A DNA stretch of 64,000 nt from an uncultured Myxococcales bacterium (GTDB lineage: Bacteria > Myxococcota_A > UBA9042), in the NCBI GenBank assembly GCA_903924465.1, contig CAIYBN010000144.1:248001-312000 (forward strand). Reading direction: 5' to 3'. Of this stretch, positions 26,001 through 34,339 are shown piece by piece. Position numbers and translations under genes: made by a program. Under the pieces are notes generated by a model. It had not been told where the DNA came from and did not search any database. It was given only the letters and a program-made list of their open reading frames with translations. Position 1 is the first letter of the stretch. The number at the start of each line of letters is the position of its first letter.

Positions 26001-29000
26001 TGCACGCTCAGCGACGTTTGCGTCGGCGGGACATGCACGCCCGGCAAGTCGGCGGTCTGCAACGACAGCAACCCTTGCACGACGGACAGTTGCAATCCGA
26101 CGCTTGGCTGCGTGTTCACGCCGAACCAGCTCGCCTGCAACGACGGCAACGCATGCACGGTGAACGACACCTGCGCGGGCGGCGCGTGCAAAGGCATCGC
26201 CAAATCCTGCGATGACGGCAACCCCTGCAGCGACGACACATGCGATGCCACGGGAGCTTGCACGCACACGAACAACACCGCGAGCTGCGACGACGCCAAC
26301 CCGTGCACCGTTGCGGACAAATGTGGCGGCGGGACATGCGCCGGCAGCGCCAAGTGCGACGACGGCAACCCGTGCACCACGGACGTGTGCACGCCCACAG
26401 TTCAAACCAGCCAGAACGGCGCCGGCAGCTTCGCCAGCAGCGTCCTCGGCGTATGCAGCCAGGTGCCGCACATCGGCGCAACGTGTTCGGATGGCGACCC
26501 TTGCACCACGGCCGACGCCTGTGGCGCGGACGGCAAATGCGCGGGCGCGGCGCTGTGCCTCGGCGGGACCTGCAGCGCGGTGGGCGGCGTCGGCAAATGC
26601 GCGTGCGCAACTGGGCAAACGCTCGTGGCCAACGGCGCATACCAGTCGTGCTGCACTCCGATGTGCACCGGCAAGAAGTGCGGCAGCGACGGTTGCGGCG
26701 GCTCGTGCGGCAGTTGTACGTCTGAGGAGAGCTGCAGCGCCGACGGTGCGTCGTGCCAGCCCAAAGTCGCCTGCTACGGCAAGGCGCCCACCGATCACGG
26801 TTGCTGCGACGGCCGCGTCTTGAAGCACTGCGCCGCACCCAGCGCCTTGAGCAGCGTGGATTGCGCCGCCACCGGTCAATTCTGCGGCTGGTCCGCGACG
26901 TTGCAGGATTATGCGTGCACCAACACCGGCCTGTCCGCGCCCAGTGGCGGCCCCGCGTTCACTTGCCCCAAGGCTGCGACGTGTGTCGCCAACTGCACGA
27001 ACCGTTCGTGCGGACCGGACGGCTGCGGTGGCCAATGCCCGAACCAGTGCGCGGCGACCGATACCTGCTCGCCGCTGGACGGCAAGTGCATCTCGACCAT
27101 TTGCGGCGGCGCGGTGCCGCCCGGCGGCTGCGTCGAGAACCTGACGACGAACAAGCCGACGGTGAGCATGACCGGCACCTACGGCGTGTCCACCGCGCAC
27201 ACTTACTACGGCTGCGGCTGCCCGTCTGGAAACTACGACGCGTCCGGCAACTGCCTGTTCAAGCCCGACCCGAACTACCCCTCGAGCGCGCTCGTCGGCA
27301 CGAATTGTCTCATCCGGACCTGCACGAAGAACAGCGACGGCACGTCGAGCATCGCCAATGCAGGCGACGTCTCCTGCCCGAACGGCATACTCTGGAACAA
27401 CATTCCGGGCGCATGGCAGTGCGTCGACAACGCCAACACCACCCCTTCCAAACAGTTCCTCAACGTGGTGACGAAATACACCGATCCGTGGGGCGTTGGC
27501 CATCCGTCGGGCGTCTCCGACACGGTGATGACGAACTACACGACGGGGCAGCTCTCTTGGCCCATCAAAGCCCAGGCGTGCTCGGCGTTTCCGCTGGCAG
27601 GCGGCTGCAAATTTCCAATGACCAAGGTCTGCGGCGATGACGGCGCAGGTGGCAGCTGCGGCACGTGCCCGAGCGGCCAGCAGTGCAAGCCCGACGGTTC
27701 CGCATGCTACACGCCGGACTGCGGCGGGCGCGAGTGCGGACCCGACAACAACGGCAACCCATGCGGCACCTGCGCCACGGGCAAGAGCTGCAACGCGATT
27801 GGCAAATGCGTGACGTGCGCGTTCGGAGCGTTCGAAACGTGTTCTGCCACCGGAACCGCCAACTACTGCGGCGACACGGCAAGCCACTCACTGGATTGCA
27901 CCGCCAACGGCGGAACGTGCGGGCCGGTGCCCGGCGACGCCAGCCACATCCTGTGCCTTGCACCTGCCGTCGGCACCTGTAACGACGCCTGCGTCGCCAG
28001 CACCAGCAGCTGCTCGTGTGACCCCACGTGCGTCGCCGCGGGCACCTGCTGCAGCAACTTTGACGCCAAGTGCGGCCCGTCCAAGCTCAGCGCGAAGTGC
28101 GGCAACGGCGTGTGCGAGAGCGCGTTCGGGGAAAACAGCGCGACGTGCGCCGGCGACTGCGCGTCCAACCAAGTGTGCGCCAACGCGGCGCTCCTTGCTG
28201 CACCCTACCCGGAACGCACGGACGCGGCGGGCACACCGGGCGCGACGACACACCTGATCACGCCGCCGCCTTTTGACATGCGACCCGCGCCGCCGCTGAT
28301 TCCGCAGAAGGGGCTGGTCGATTACGTCCCGCAGGCGGGGCTGCAGCTCGGATCGCCGCGAGGTCGGGTCAATCTCCAGCTGAACGGCGAGCCGGGTGCG
28401 ACGGCCGCGGCGATCGTGGGCGTGACGCCGGGCATGGACGGCGACGGCTTCCTGATAGACGGCCAAGCGGATGCTGCCGGCAAGCTGCGCCGCGGCGCAA
28501 TAACCATGGAAAATCAAGGCATTCTGCGTGAGTTGGCGAGCTTTGCGACGGGCTCCAATGGCGGCTTCACTGTCGCGGCCTGGGTGAAAGTGCCGACGGC
28601 TGCGGCGCCGTTGCCCAACGTGCTCGGCGCGGCGCAGGACTTGGGGTACGGCAGCTGGGACGAGGCCACCGGCCTCTGTGGCGCCGATCACAACATGCCG
28701 GGCGATTGTACGAAGCTCGGCGCGCGGCCCGGCTTGGACGAGCACTGCTTCACGTCGCGGCCCGACGATTCGCGGATCGCGCTCACCTGCGGCCAGGAAT
28801 CGATCGCGGACATCCAAGCGTATTGGGGCGACGCGGGCACCGACGTGCTGCCGAAGGACGACTGCGCGGCATGGGGAAGCGTACGGCGCTCCTCGGTGTG
28901 CGAAGACAACGGCGTCACGGACCGCTTGCGGACGTATTGCGTTGGGCAAAAAACCTGCAATCCGCCGTTCAACGTCATCGGCGCCAACCCGTGCCAGACC

Positions 29001-32000
29001 GTCAGCGGAACCAACCCGCGCCTGCTCGTCCGCGTGCTTTGCGGCACGTCACCCGCCGGCGCCACCTTGTTCGTCGAGGGCAAAGATGGCTCCCAGACCT
29101 GTCCGAGCGGCGGCTGCACAACGGACGCGCCCAACGGTCGGCTGGTGCTCAACATTCCGAACGGTCTGCACAAGTCGCAGGACGTCTACTGGGGCACTGG
29201 CGCTCGCTACAAGCCCCTGGCGCTGCGCTCTGGCGCGCCCGTGCCGCTTGACACGTGGTTTCACGTTGCCATCGTGTTCGCGCCCGGCAACGTCGGTGGC
29301 GACGGCCACGGCCGCATCGAGGGCCGCTACGCGCTCTACTTGAACGGTGCCGAAGTCGCTTCTGGCTACGGTCTTGCGGACGCCACCAACGGTTGGTCAT
29401 GGGGCCGTGGCTACCTCGAAGGGCTGACCTCCAGCTGGCCGAACGCCTGGGGCCAGATGCTCTCGCCCGCTCATATTGGCGACACGCCGTGGAATGCGGT
29501 GTCCAATGCGTCATTTGATGAGCTTTTCGCGTACCGGCGCGCGCTGGAGTCGGACGAGGTCAAACAACTGGCCGATCGACCGTCGGTCGGCGCACTTCGC
29601 GTTTGGCCGCCGATCTCACCGGCGGAAGTGGCACGGGACAACTTGTGGACGACCGGCGGCCAGGTTTCCGCGATTCCCGTCGAGTTGTCTTGGCTGCGCG
29701 ACCCCGGTACGTGCAGCACCTCGGCCTCGGCTTCCGGGCTCGTCCGGGCGCCGTTCGACGGCCTCCATGTGGCCGGCAGCGCGACGTTGTCGATCCCCGC
29801 CGATGGCGCGGATCTCGACAACCTGCCCGCGTGGACCTTTGCCGCTTGGCTGCGCGCGCCCGCGTTGACGGGGAGCGAAACGCTCCTCGCAGTCAGCCAG
29901 GGCACGTCTGCGCGGGTCGTGATCACCGCTTCTCCCGCGTGCGGAGGCCATGGCGTGAAGGCCAGATTCCCGGACGGCGGAATCGTCGAACCTGTGAACT
30001 GCGATCACGTCCTTGCGGCGGGCGAATGGGCGCACATCGCAGTCGTCCAGTACGACAACGGCCAACGCGCGCTGTTTGTCGACGGGGCACCGACGCACGC
30101 CAGCGGTAGCGCGCCGTTTTTCGACCCGTCCGGCACCGGGCCACGTCAGCTGCACGTCACCGCCGCGGCCGACCTCGGCTTTGCGACCTTGATCAGCGGC
30201 GGCCAAGCCCGCTCCGGCGTTGCCTCGCTGCGATCCACCGGCCCGGCTGTCTGGCTGAATGGCGACTTCAAGAGCGCCCAAGGCGCGGCTGTCCCTGTCG
30301 ATCTGGCGAATTTTCACAACAACACGGATTCTGGTGCCGCGGACCAGCCGACGGCCTGGACGATCTCTGGTGTCCCGTTGACGGATCCGCTGGCGGCAGA
30401 GGCTTGGCTCTCCGTGCCGTTGCGCGGCCGCCTCGGACCGGACGATGCGCAGAGTCCGCCGCCGCTGACCGTCGCCGGCACGATCACGATTCCCGGTGAT
30501 CCATCCGTGTCGCTCGACCTCGCTCAGGTTCTGGTCGAAGGCGGCGCGCACTGGCAGGTTCGGCTCGTGTGCGAGCAGCACTCGACCCCGTCGGGTTGGA
30601 TGCTCATTCCGCACACCTCCCGTCAGTGCCGTTTTTCATTCCGCCAGTTCGTGCCGGGGGCTGGGCAGCCGCAAGGTTTCGACAGCGATCCCATTCAAAC
30701 CGACACGGTCTTCGTGGCTGGCACCCCGGTTCCGCCCGTCGATCGGGAATTCGCCTTTTCGCTCGGAAGCGGCAAGCCAAGCGTCGCGGGCGCAAACGTC
30801 TCGAACGGACAGGCTGCACTCGCTTGGCCCATGCCCAGCCAACCGGGCGCCACGATCGCGATCCACTGGACCAAAGCTGGCGGCCCCGGCGCCCACAACG
30901 TGCGCATCTGGTACGGCGACGCGTTGCCGGACAATCTCGCTGCCGCAGCGAGCGCGTCGTGCGGCTCGGGTGGCATCGCCAAGACCTGTGAGGCGCAAAA
31001 TCGCACCTGCGCCGACACCCAAGGCGCCTCGTCCGGCACCCTTTTCGGCAGCTGCGGCGGGTGCACCGGTGGCTATGGCGACATCGCCGGAGAATGCGTT
31101 CTCCAGCGCCCGCCGATGAGCTTGTGCGCCCGCAACGAGCAATGCTCGACCAACAACTGCGCGCTTGGAATTTGCCAATGGGCAAAAACGGACGTCGCCT
31201 CATGCCGCAGCACCTGTCTGCAAAAAGGACTGGCCTGCAGCGACAGCGATCCGACATTGGCAGGCCAAACCGGTTATTTCTGCTCCACTTGGCAGTGCGC
31301 GACCGACTTTGCCCAAGCGGGCAGCGCCGTCCTTTCCTCGCAGGACGGCTACGACAACCTGCCGAACTGCCATTGGACGCCCACGCGGCAATTCGGCGAG
31401 ATCTGCGAACGTGACACCCAGTGCGCGAGCGGCGGCATCTGCGCGACCGTCGCCGAGGACGCGTACGGTGTGACGGCATCTGGCGCGCAAACCGTTATCG
31501 GCAAAGGTGTTCTGGACAACGGCTGGGCAGGCGACGACTGGCAATGCAACGGCGGTACGCAGACGTGCGCCAAGGCAAACGACACCACGGTCAACCACAA
31601 GCGGTGCATCGCGCCCACGCAAGCGTTTTGCACAGACCTGCACCGCTCTGCGGTCGCCACGAGCGGCACGCGCTGGGACGGCAACCCGGAATCAGGCGTG
31701 GTTTGCGGCACCTGCCTGCCCGACACCCTCACCGTGAACGGCACGCCCAAGCCCGTGTTCCGCAAGCTGTGGTCGCAATACTCGTCCGCGCTGTGCGCCA
31801 CGGCGCTCAACACCTACGCGAGCAAGGTCGACTTCCTGCCGATCCTGAAGAGCAGCTTCACGACCGACGCCTCGTGCACGGCGTGGCTGAAGAAATACAG
31901 GAACATGGACAGCGTCGCGACCGTCACGCGGCTGGACGGGACCACGGTGACGGTCCCTGCCATCACGGCGCTGAACGGCCAGACGCTCACCTTGAAAGCG

Positions 32001-34316
32001 GCGATAGCTGCCGTCAAAGCAAACCAGATCGAGGGCTGGATCGGCCATGACATTGGCGGGGCGTCGTACCTGTATGGCTATTCCGCTGACGGCGCGACCG
32101 GCGTCCGCAGCACCACTTGGTACCCGCAAACGGGCATGGCGGGCGGAGACGGGATGCCCAACCAATGCAATTCATTCGCGCCAACGGGCAATTTCGGCGG
32201 CACAGACTTGCTGTACGACGAGCTGGATCTCACCAAGCTCGCCTATCTCTTGGGCTTGAGCGGCTTCCCAACCGTCACGTCGGACCTGACGACCACGCAG
32301 CTGACGCAGCTGAAGGATGCCGGCGCCGGTGCGAATTTGCTGCATGTCCTGAAGTGGAACGAGACGAACGGCGCGAAGATTGCGTTCAGTCTGTCGGAAT
32401 GCCTGCTGGCGGATTTCAAGTCCTACTCGGCCTCGTACGCCGTCGTCGGCGCGCCCGCTGTCATTGACGTGAAGTCGCCGGAGTATGATCCACGGCAGAA
32501 CTTCACGCTCTGCGAGTACAACCGCTTCGCCAACGGGACGCAGTGCCCGTACCTCGCGACCGATGGCGTAACGGCCGCTGACTCGATGTGCGAATCCGCG
32601 TTCTGCGCGTACGACACCGGTGCCTGCGAGCCGGGCGTGAGTGAAGTGGAAGAAAACAATGGAAAATCCACGACCAAGCAGAGCGATCCGCTGTCCGACG
32701 ACATCGGCTATTTTGGCTATTCCGGCGGAAACTACGCACACCTGCACTTCGGCAAGTATCCATACGCGCCCATTCTCGCCTCGTTGGGCTTGCCGACGCC
32801 GACCAATCCGGAAGACGACCTCAAGACGCCGGCGGCGGGCGGCGTGAAGGACCGCCGGCATGTGCAGGTGCGCGGCCAGCTTCAGTCGACCATTACGGTG
32901 CCTGTGCTGCATGGGATTCCAAACTCGGACAACCTTGTCTACACCGGCGACCCAACTGGAAGCTACGAAATTTCCTGGACAATCGCCGACATCGATCTGG
33001 GTTACACGATCGTCCCGGGTCACAACACCGTGCCGAAGCGCGTCCGCTACGCGCCGAAGATCGAACTCTTCGGCCTGACACTGGTCAGCCCGGACCTGAA
33101 GCCGATCGCCGGTGATGCGTGCACGTCCGGCACGGCGAAGGTGTGCGGCGTGGACAAGAATGGCGTTGCATCGGTGCTGAGTTGTCCGGCCGCCGGCATT
33201 TGGTCCGCTTCCGTCTGTGTCGGCGACACGGCGATCTGCGACGACACGAGCGGCACGCCGATCTGCAAGACCCCGACGACCAGCCTGACCTACAACTGCG
33301 CGTCCACCATCCAAAATGGCGAATACAACCCGCCGCCGCCGGGCCAGACGGCCTGCACGCCGCAGCGCCAACAGGTCAGCGTGGCGGGCGGCTCGGACAT
33401 CAAGACGCTGGTGCCATCACCCACGGGCATCACGCTGCTGGACATGAGGTTCCCGACCCTGGGTGGCGAATGCAGCGACGCGCTCAAGCTCAAGTCGGGC
33501 AACAAGCCCGTTTGGACGCAAGGATTGGGCGTCGGCAATGGCATTGCGGATTTTCAGGCCTGCCTCGCGCAGACCAGCGGTCCGAAGAAGATCAAGTGCT
33601 TGGGTGACCTGATGAACGCGTTTGCCGACGCGCCAGGCACGCCGCCGACTGAGATCTGCGTCAAGCAGTCGCCGGTCTTTCTGGGACCGCTGCCGATGGT
33701 GTTTGAGGCCAACGCCGCGCCGGTGCTGCGCCTGCAGATTGGCATGAGCATCGACGGCACGACGTTCGAACCGGCCGTGCAGATCCGGCCCTCGCTGGGG
33801 CTGGAAGTCTCGGCGACGGCAAAATTCGACTTGCAGGAAGTGGTCGGCATTCCGACGTTGATGGCGGTCATCAAGAAGAAGCTGCCCGCAGCCGCGTGGA
33901 TTTTCGAAGCGGTGGCCGACAAGATCTCGGCGCAGGCGGGCATCCAGGGCGAGCTCGCCGTCATCGAGTTCGGCTTCCCGATCACCTGGTCGCTGGGCAT
34001 GACCCAACTGTCGCGGACGGCGCCCGATCGCAGCCTGAAGAAAGGCACCATCCCGATGGTCAAAGGCAATCCGATTGAAGACCTGTGGCAGTTGTCAGAG
34101 AACTTTGACGTGGATCTCGACATGGTGCTGCTCAAACTCTCGCTCAAGCTCTTTTACAAACTGGGCTTGAAGTTCCTGCCATTGGATCCGCAAATCGAGA
34201 AAGAGATCCAGCTCTTTAGCTTCAGCGGCTTCGATTTCAATTGGAAGATCAAGCACACCCCCTTGCAGCAGTGGAAGGTCGATTTCGATTGGCCGGGAGC
34301 ACAGTTGATTCCATGA
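23001..34316 (+). CDS. Giant secreted cysteine-rich multidomain protein (3,771 aa)
   Basis: From the ATG at 23001 (AGAGG upstream) the product has a signal peptide ending near KPASA. Residues 140-430 form an RCC1/BLIP-II-like propeller (units such as HLLVLRSDGTVTRIG). Residues 581-1186 are 23 cysteine units that alternate CX5CX5C and CX5CX4C. CTGKKCGSDGCGGSCGSC knots flank this array. A somatomedin-B-like segment lies near 1660-1692. Two LamG-like domains follow, at about 1850-2190 and 2250-2390; the first is interrupted by a cysteine-rich stretch (1925-2015) resembling SUEL/galactose-binding lectins. The last 1,300 residues have fewer cysteines and no family I recognise. There is no sorting tail of MYXO-CTERM type. 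It is probably an extracellular adhesin or matrix protein whose disulfides form after export. It starts a coupled four-gene operon. Confidence 0.85.
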   Translation: MAHRGEWISVAFKGCRGHFRFARVLALCLSTLLGLWTKPASAACDSAGFCCAGQNVYLCKADGSADVSYAPSETCSAAGCTNISEWSMTGCVGNGTSDWAHTSFCTNNCQAGCTGLDCPGTCASGTLCVHGACQPYRRGVISDWRLSAWGYASSTAAPDSGLHAMCSTATWSAGIKMDNTLTYWGTEPANVPLFANAANIAITDAQQIACADTHLLVLRSDGTVTRIGATDPYMPTGLSGIKSIAASQHSNAVVRQDGSITVWGAPDFVTFYYSGDPSFQKVLNDNQGSAGYVSVAGQYYSDAGYMGVKSDGTVVVAGRTLDNHGWNPTPPAQVTGVVSAAISLVYAMALKQDGSVVVWDTGNNIVANPPGLKPCVAVAVLYQVPVALQVDGTIAVWGNSFGGTTTIGKALIAALATVHNAFFVDQTGLGVLTDDAPCGAVSALGCCNGDQRYWCDATGLKSEACAAGTCGWQTHSSHFCDTHCGGAAAGCYCDSLCGTYGDCCNADGTGAAGNSCGGSVCGACSGGISAFAANEYQCTSAGGSAPGGGEVPLRSCVCVPSCTGKQCGSDGCGGSCDKGSCDDGNPCTQADKCSGEACVGTPKNCDDGNPCTTDACSVQNGQPACENTNSTDPCTDGNACTVGDTCAGGACGPGTGSLACDDANPCTDDSCVPATGCVFANNSAACSDGNACTTGDVCASGSCAGPQPVDCDDGNPCTDDSCDAAVGCKHAPNAATCDDHSNCTSGDTCTNGKCSGTGVLSCDDGNPCTSDDCLDATTCAPKTNSPDGSKCADGSACHLPGTCQSGQCAGMKNLDCDDKNPCTDDSCDSAKGCTHANNTAPCNDGNACTSGDTCAAGACVPGGPLASCDDKNPCTDDCDPSSGCVKIFNTAACDDGSVCTQADKCSAGTCVGSSPKTCDDGNPCTFDNCNALAGCQHSFRSAACDDGNSCTTGDYCWQGSCTGGAAPGCDDGNACTSDACDPAKGCFHKNSTAPCDDKNACTLSDVCVGGTCTPGKSAVCNDSNPCTTDSCNPTLGCVFTPNQLACNDGNACTVNDTCAGGACKGIAKSCDDGNPCSDDTCDATGACTHTNNTASCDDANPCTVADKCGGGTCAGSAKCDDGNPCTTDVCTPTVQTSQNGAGSFASSVLGVCSQVPHIGATCSDGDPCTTADACGADGKCAGAALCLGGTCSAVGGVGKCACATGQTLVANGAYQSCCTPMCTGKKCGSDGCGGSCGSCTSEESCSADGASCQPKVACYGKAPTDHGCCDGRVLKHCAAPSALSSVDCAATGQFCGWSATLQDYACTNTGLSAPSGGPAFTCPKAATCVANCTNRSCGPDGCGGQCPNQCAATDTCSPLDGKCISTICGGAVPPGGCVENLTTNKPTVSMTGTYGVSTAHTYYGCGCPSGNYDASGNCLFKPDPNYPSSALVGTNCLIRTCTKNSDGTSSIANAGDVSCPNGILWNNIPGAWQCVDNANTTPSKQFLNVVTKYTDPWGVGHPSGVSDTVMTNYTTGQLSWPIKAQACSAFPLAGGCKFPMTKVCGDDGAGGSCGTCPSGQQCKPDGSACYTPDCGGRECGPDNNGNPCGTCATGKSCNAIGKCVTCAFGAFETCSATGTANYCGDTASHSLDCTANGGTCGPVPGDASHILCLAPAVGTCNDACVASTSSCSCDPTCVAAGTCCSNFDAKCGPSKLSAKCGNGVCESAFGENSATCAGDCASNQVCANAALLAAPYPERTDAAGTPGATTHLITPPPFDMRPAPPLIPQKGLVDYVPQAGLQLGSPRGRVNLQLNGEPGATAAAIVGVTPGMDGDGFLIDGQADAAGKLRRGAITMENQGILRELASFATGSNGGFTVAAWVKVPTAAAPLPNVLGAAQDLGYGSWDEATGLCGADHNMPGDCTKLGARPGLDEHCFTSRPDDSRIALTCGQESIADIQAYWGDAGTDVLPKDDCAAWGSVRRSSVCEDNGVTDRLRTYCVGQKTCNPPFNVIGANPCQTVSGTNPRLLVRVLCGTSPAGATLFVEGKDGSQTCPSGGCTTDAPNGRLVLNIPNGLHKSQDVYWGTGARYKPLALRSGAPVPLDTWFHVAIVFAPGNVGGDGHGRIEGRYALYLNGAEVASGYGLADATNGWSWGRGYLEGLTSSWPNAWGQMLSPAHIGDTPWNAVSNASFDELFAYRRALESDEVKQLADRPSVGALRVWPPISPAEVARDNLWTTGGQVSAIPVELSWLRDPGTCSTSASASGLVRAPFDGLHVAGSATLSIPADGADLDNLPAWTFAAWLRAPALTGSETLLAVSQGTSARVVITASPACGGHGVKARFPDGGIVEPVNCDHVLAAGEWAHIAVVQYDNGQRALFVDGAPTHASGSAPFFDPSGTGPRQLHVTAAADLGFATLISGGQARSGVASLRSTGPAVWLNGDFKSAQGAAVPVDLANFHNNTDSGAADQPTAWTISGVPLTDPLAAEAWLSVPLRGRLGPDDAQSPPPLTVAGTITIPGDPSVSLDLAQVLVEGGAHWQVRLVCEQHSTPSGWMLIPHTSRQCRFSFRQFVPGAGQPQGFDSDPIQTDTVFVAGTPVPPVDREFAFSLGSGKPSVAGANVSNGQAALAWPMPSQPGATIAIHWTKAGGPGAHNVRIWYGDALPDNLAAAASASCGSGGIAKTCEAQNRTCADTQGASSGTLFGSCGGCTGGYGDIAGECVLQRPPMSLCARNEQCSTNNCALGICQWAKTDVASCRSTCLQKGLACSDSDPTLAGQTGYFCSTWQCATDFAQAGSAVLSSQDGYDNLPNCHWTPTRQFGEICERDTQCASGGICATVAEDAYGVTASGAQTVIGKGVLDNGWAGDDWQCNGGTQTCAKANDTTVNHKRCIAPTQAFCTDLHRSAVATSGTRWDGNPESGVVCGTCLPDTLTVNGTPKPVFRKLWSQYSSALCATALNTYASKVDFLPILKSSFTTDASCTAWLKKYRNMDSVATVTRLDGTTVTVPAITALNGQTLTLKAAIAAVKANQIEGWIGHDIGGASYLYGYSADGATGVRSTTWYPQTGMAGGDGMPNQCNSFAPTGNFGGTDLLYDELDLTKLAYLLGLSGFPTVTSDLTTTQLTQLKDAGAGANLLHVLKWNETNGAKIAFSLSECLLADFKSYSASYAVVGAPAVIDVKSPEYDPRQNFTLCEYNRFANGTQCPYLATDGVTAADSMCESAFCAYDTGACEPGVSEVEENNGKSTTKQSDPLSDDIGYFGYSGGNYAHLHFGKYPYAPILASLGLPTPTNPEDDLKTPAAGGVKDRRHVQVRGQLQSTITVPVLHGIPNSDNLVYTGDPTGSYEISWTIADIDLGYTIVPGHNTVPKRVRYAPKIELFGLTLVSPDLKPIAGDACTSGTAKVCGVDKNGVASVLSCPAAGIWSASVCVGDTAICDDTSGTPICKTPTTSLTYNCASTIQNGEYNPPPPGQTACTPQRQQVSVAGGSDIKTLVPSPTGITLLDMRFPTLGGECSDALKLKSGNKPVWTQGLGVGNGIADFQACLAQTSGPKKIKCLGDLMNAFADAPGTPPTEICVKQSPVFLGPLPMVFEANAAPVLRLQIGMSIDGTTFEPAVQIRPSLGLEVSATAKFDLQEVVGIPTLMAVIKKKLPAAAWIFEAVADKISAQAGIQGELAVIEFGFPITWSLGMTQLSRTAPDRSLKKGTIPMVKGNPIEDLWQLSENFDVDLDMVLLKLSLKLFYKLGLKFLPLDPQIEKEIQLFSFSGFDFNWKIKHTPLQQWKVDFDWPGAQLIP
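24741..26558 (+). repeat. 23 alternating cysteine units (CX5CX5C / CX5CX4C)
   Basis: In-frame units of about 22-30 residues in the giant protein. Type A reads CDDGNPCTTDxC then GC; type B reads CxDGNACTxGDxC then GxC. They alternate without a break from unit 1 (B) to unit 23 (B). At DNA level the core TGCGACGACGGCAA recurs, which gives the stretch a tandem-repeat look. Confidence 0.92.
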
Positions 34317-34339
34317 AAACGCAGCGAACGGAGGCGGGC

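Noticed and set aside
24741-26558. CRISPR-like periodic DNA
   Set aside because: The repeats are in-frame cysteine codons, units differ in sequence and there are no unique spacers of constant length.
25845-27887. Minus-strand open frame of 680 codons opposite the cysteine repeats
   Set aside because: Its repetitive Ala/Val/Arg sequence is the mirror of the TGCGACGACGGCAA repeat and carries no domain.
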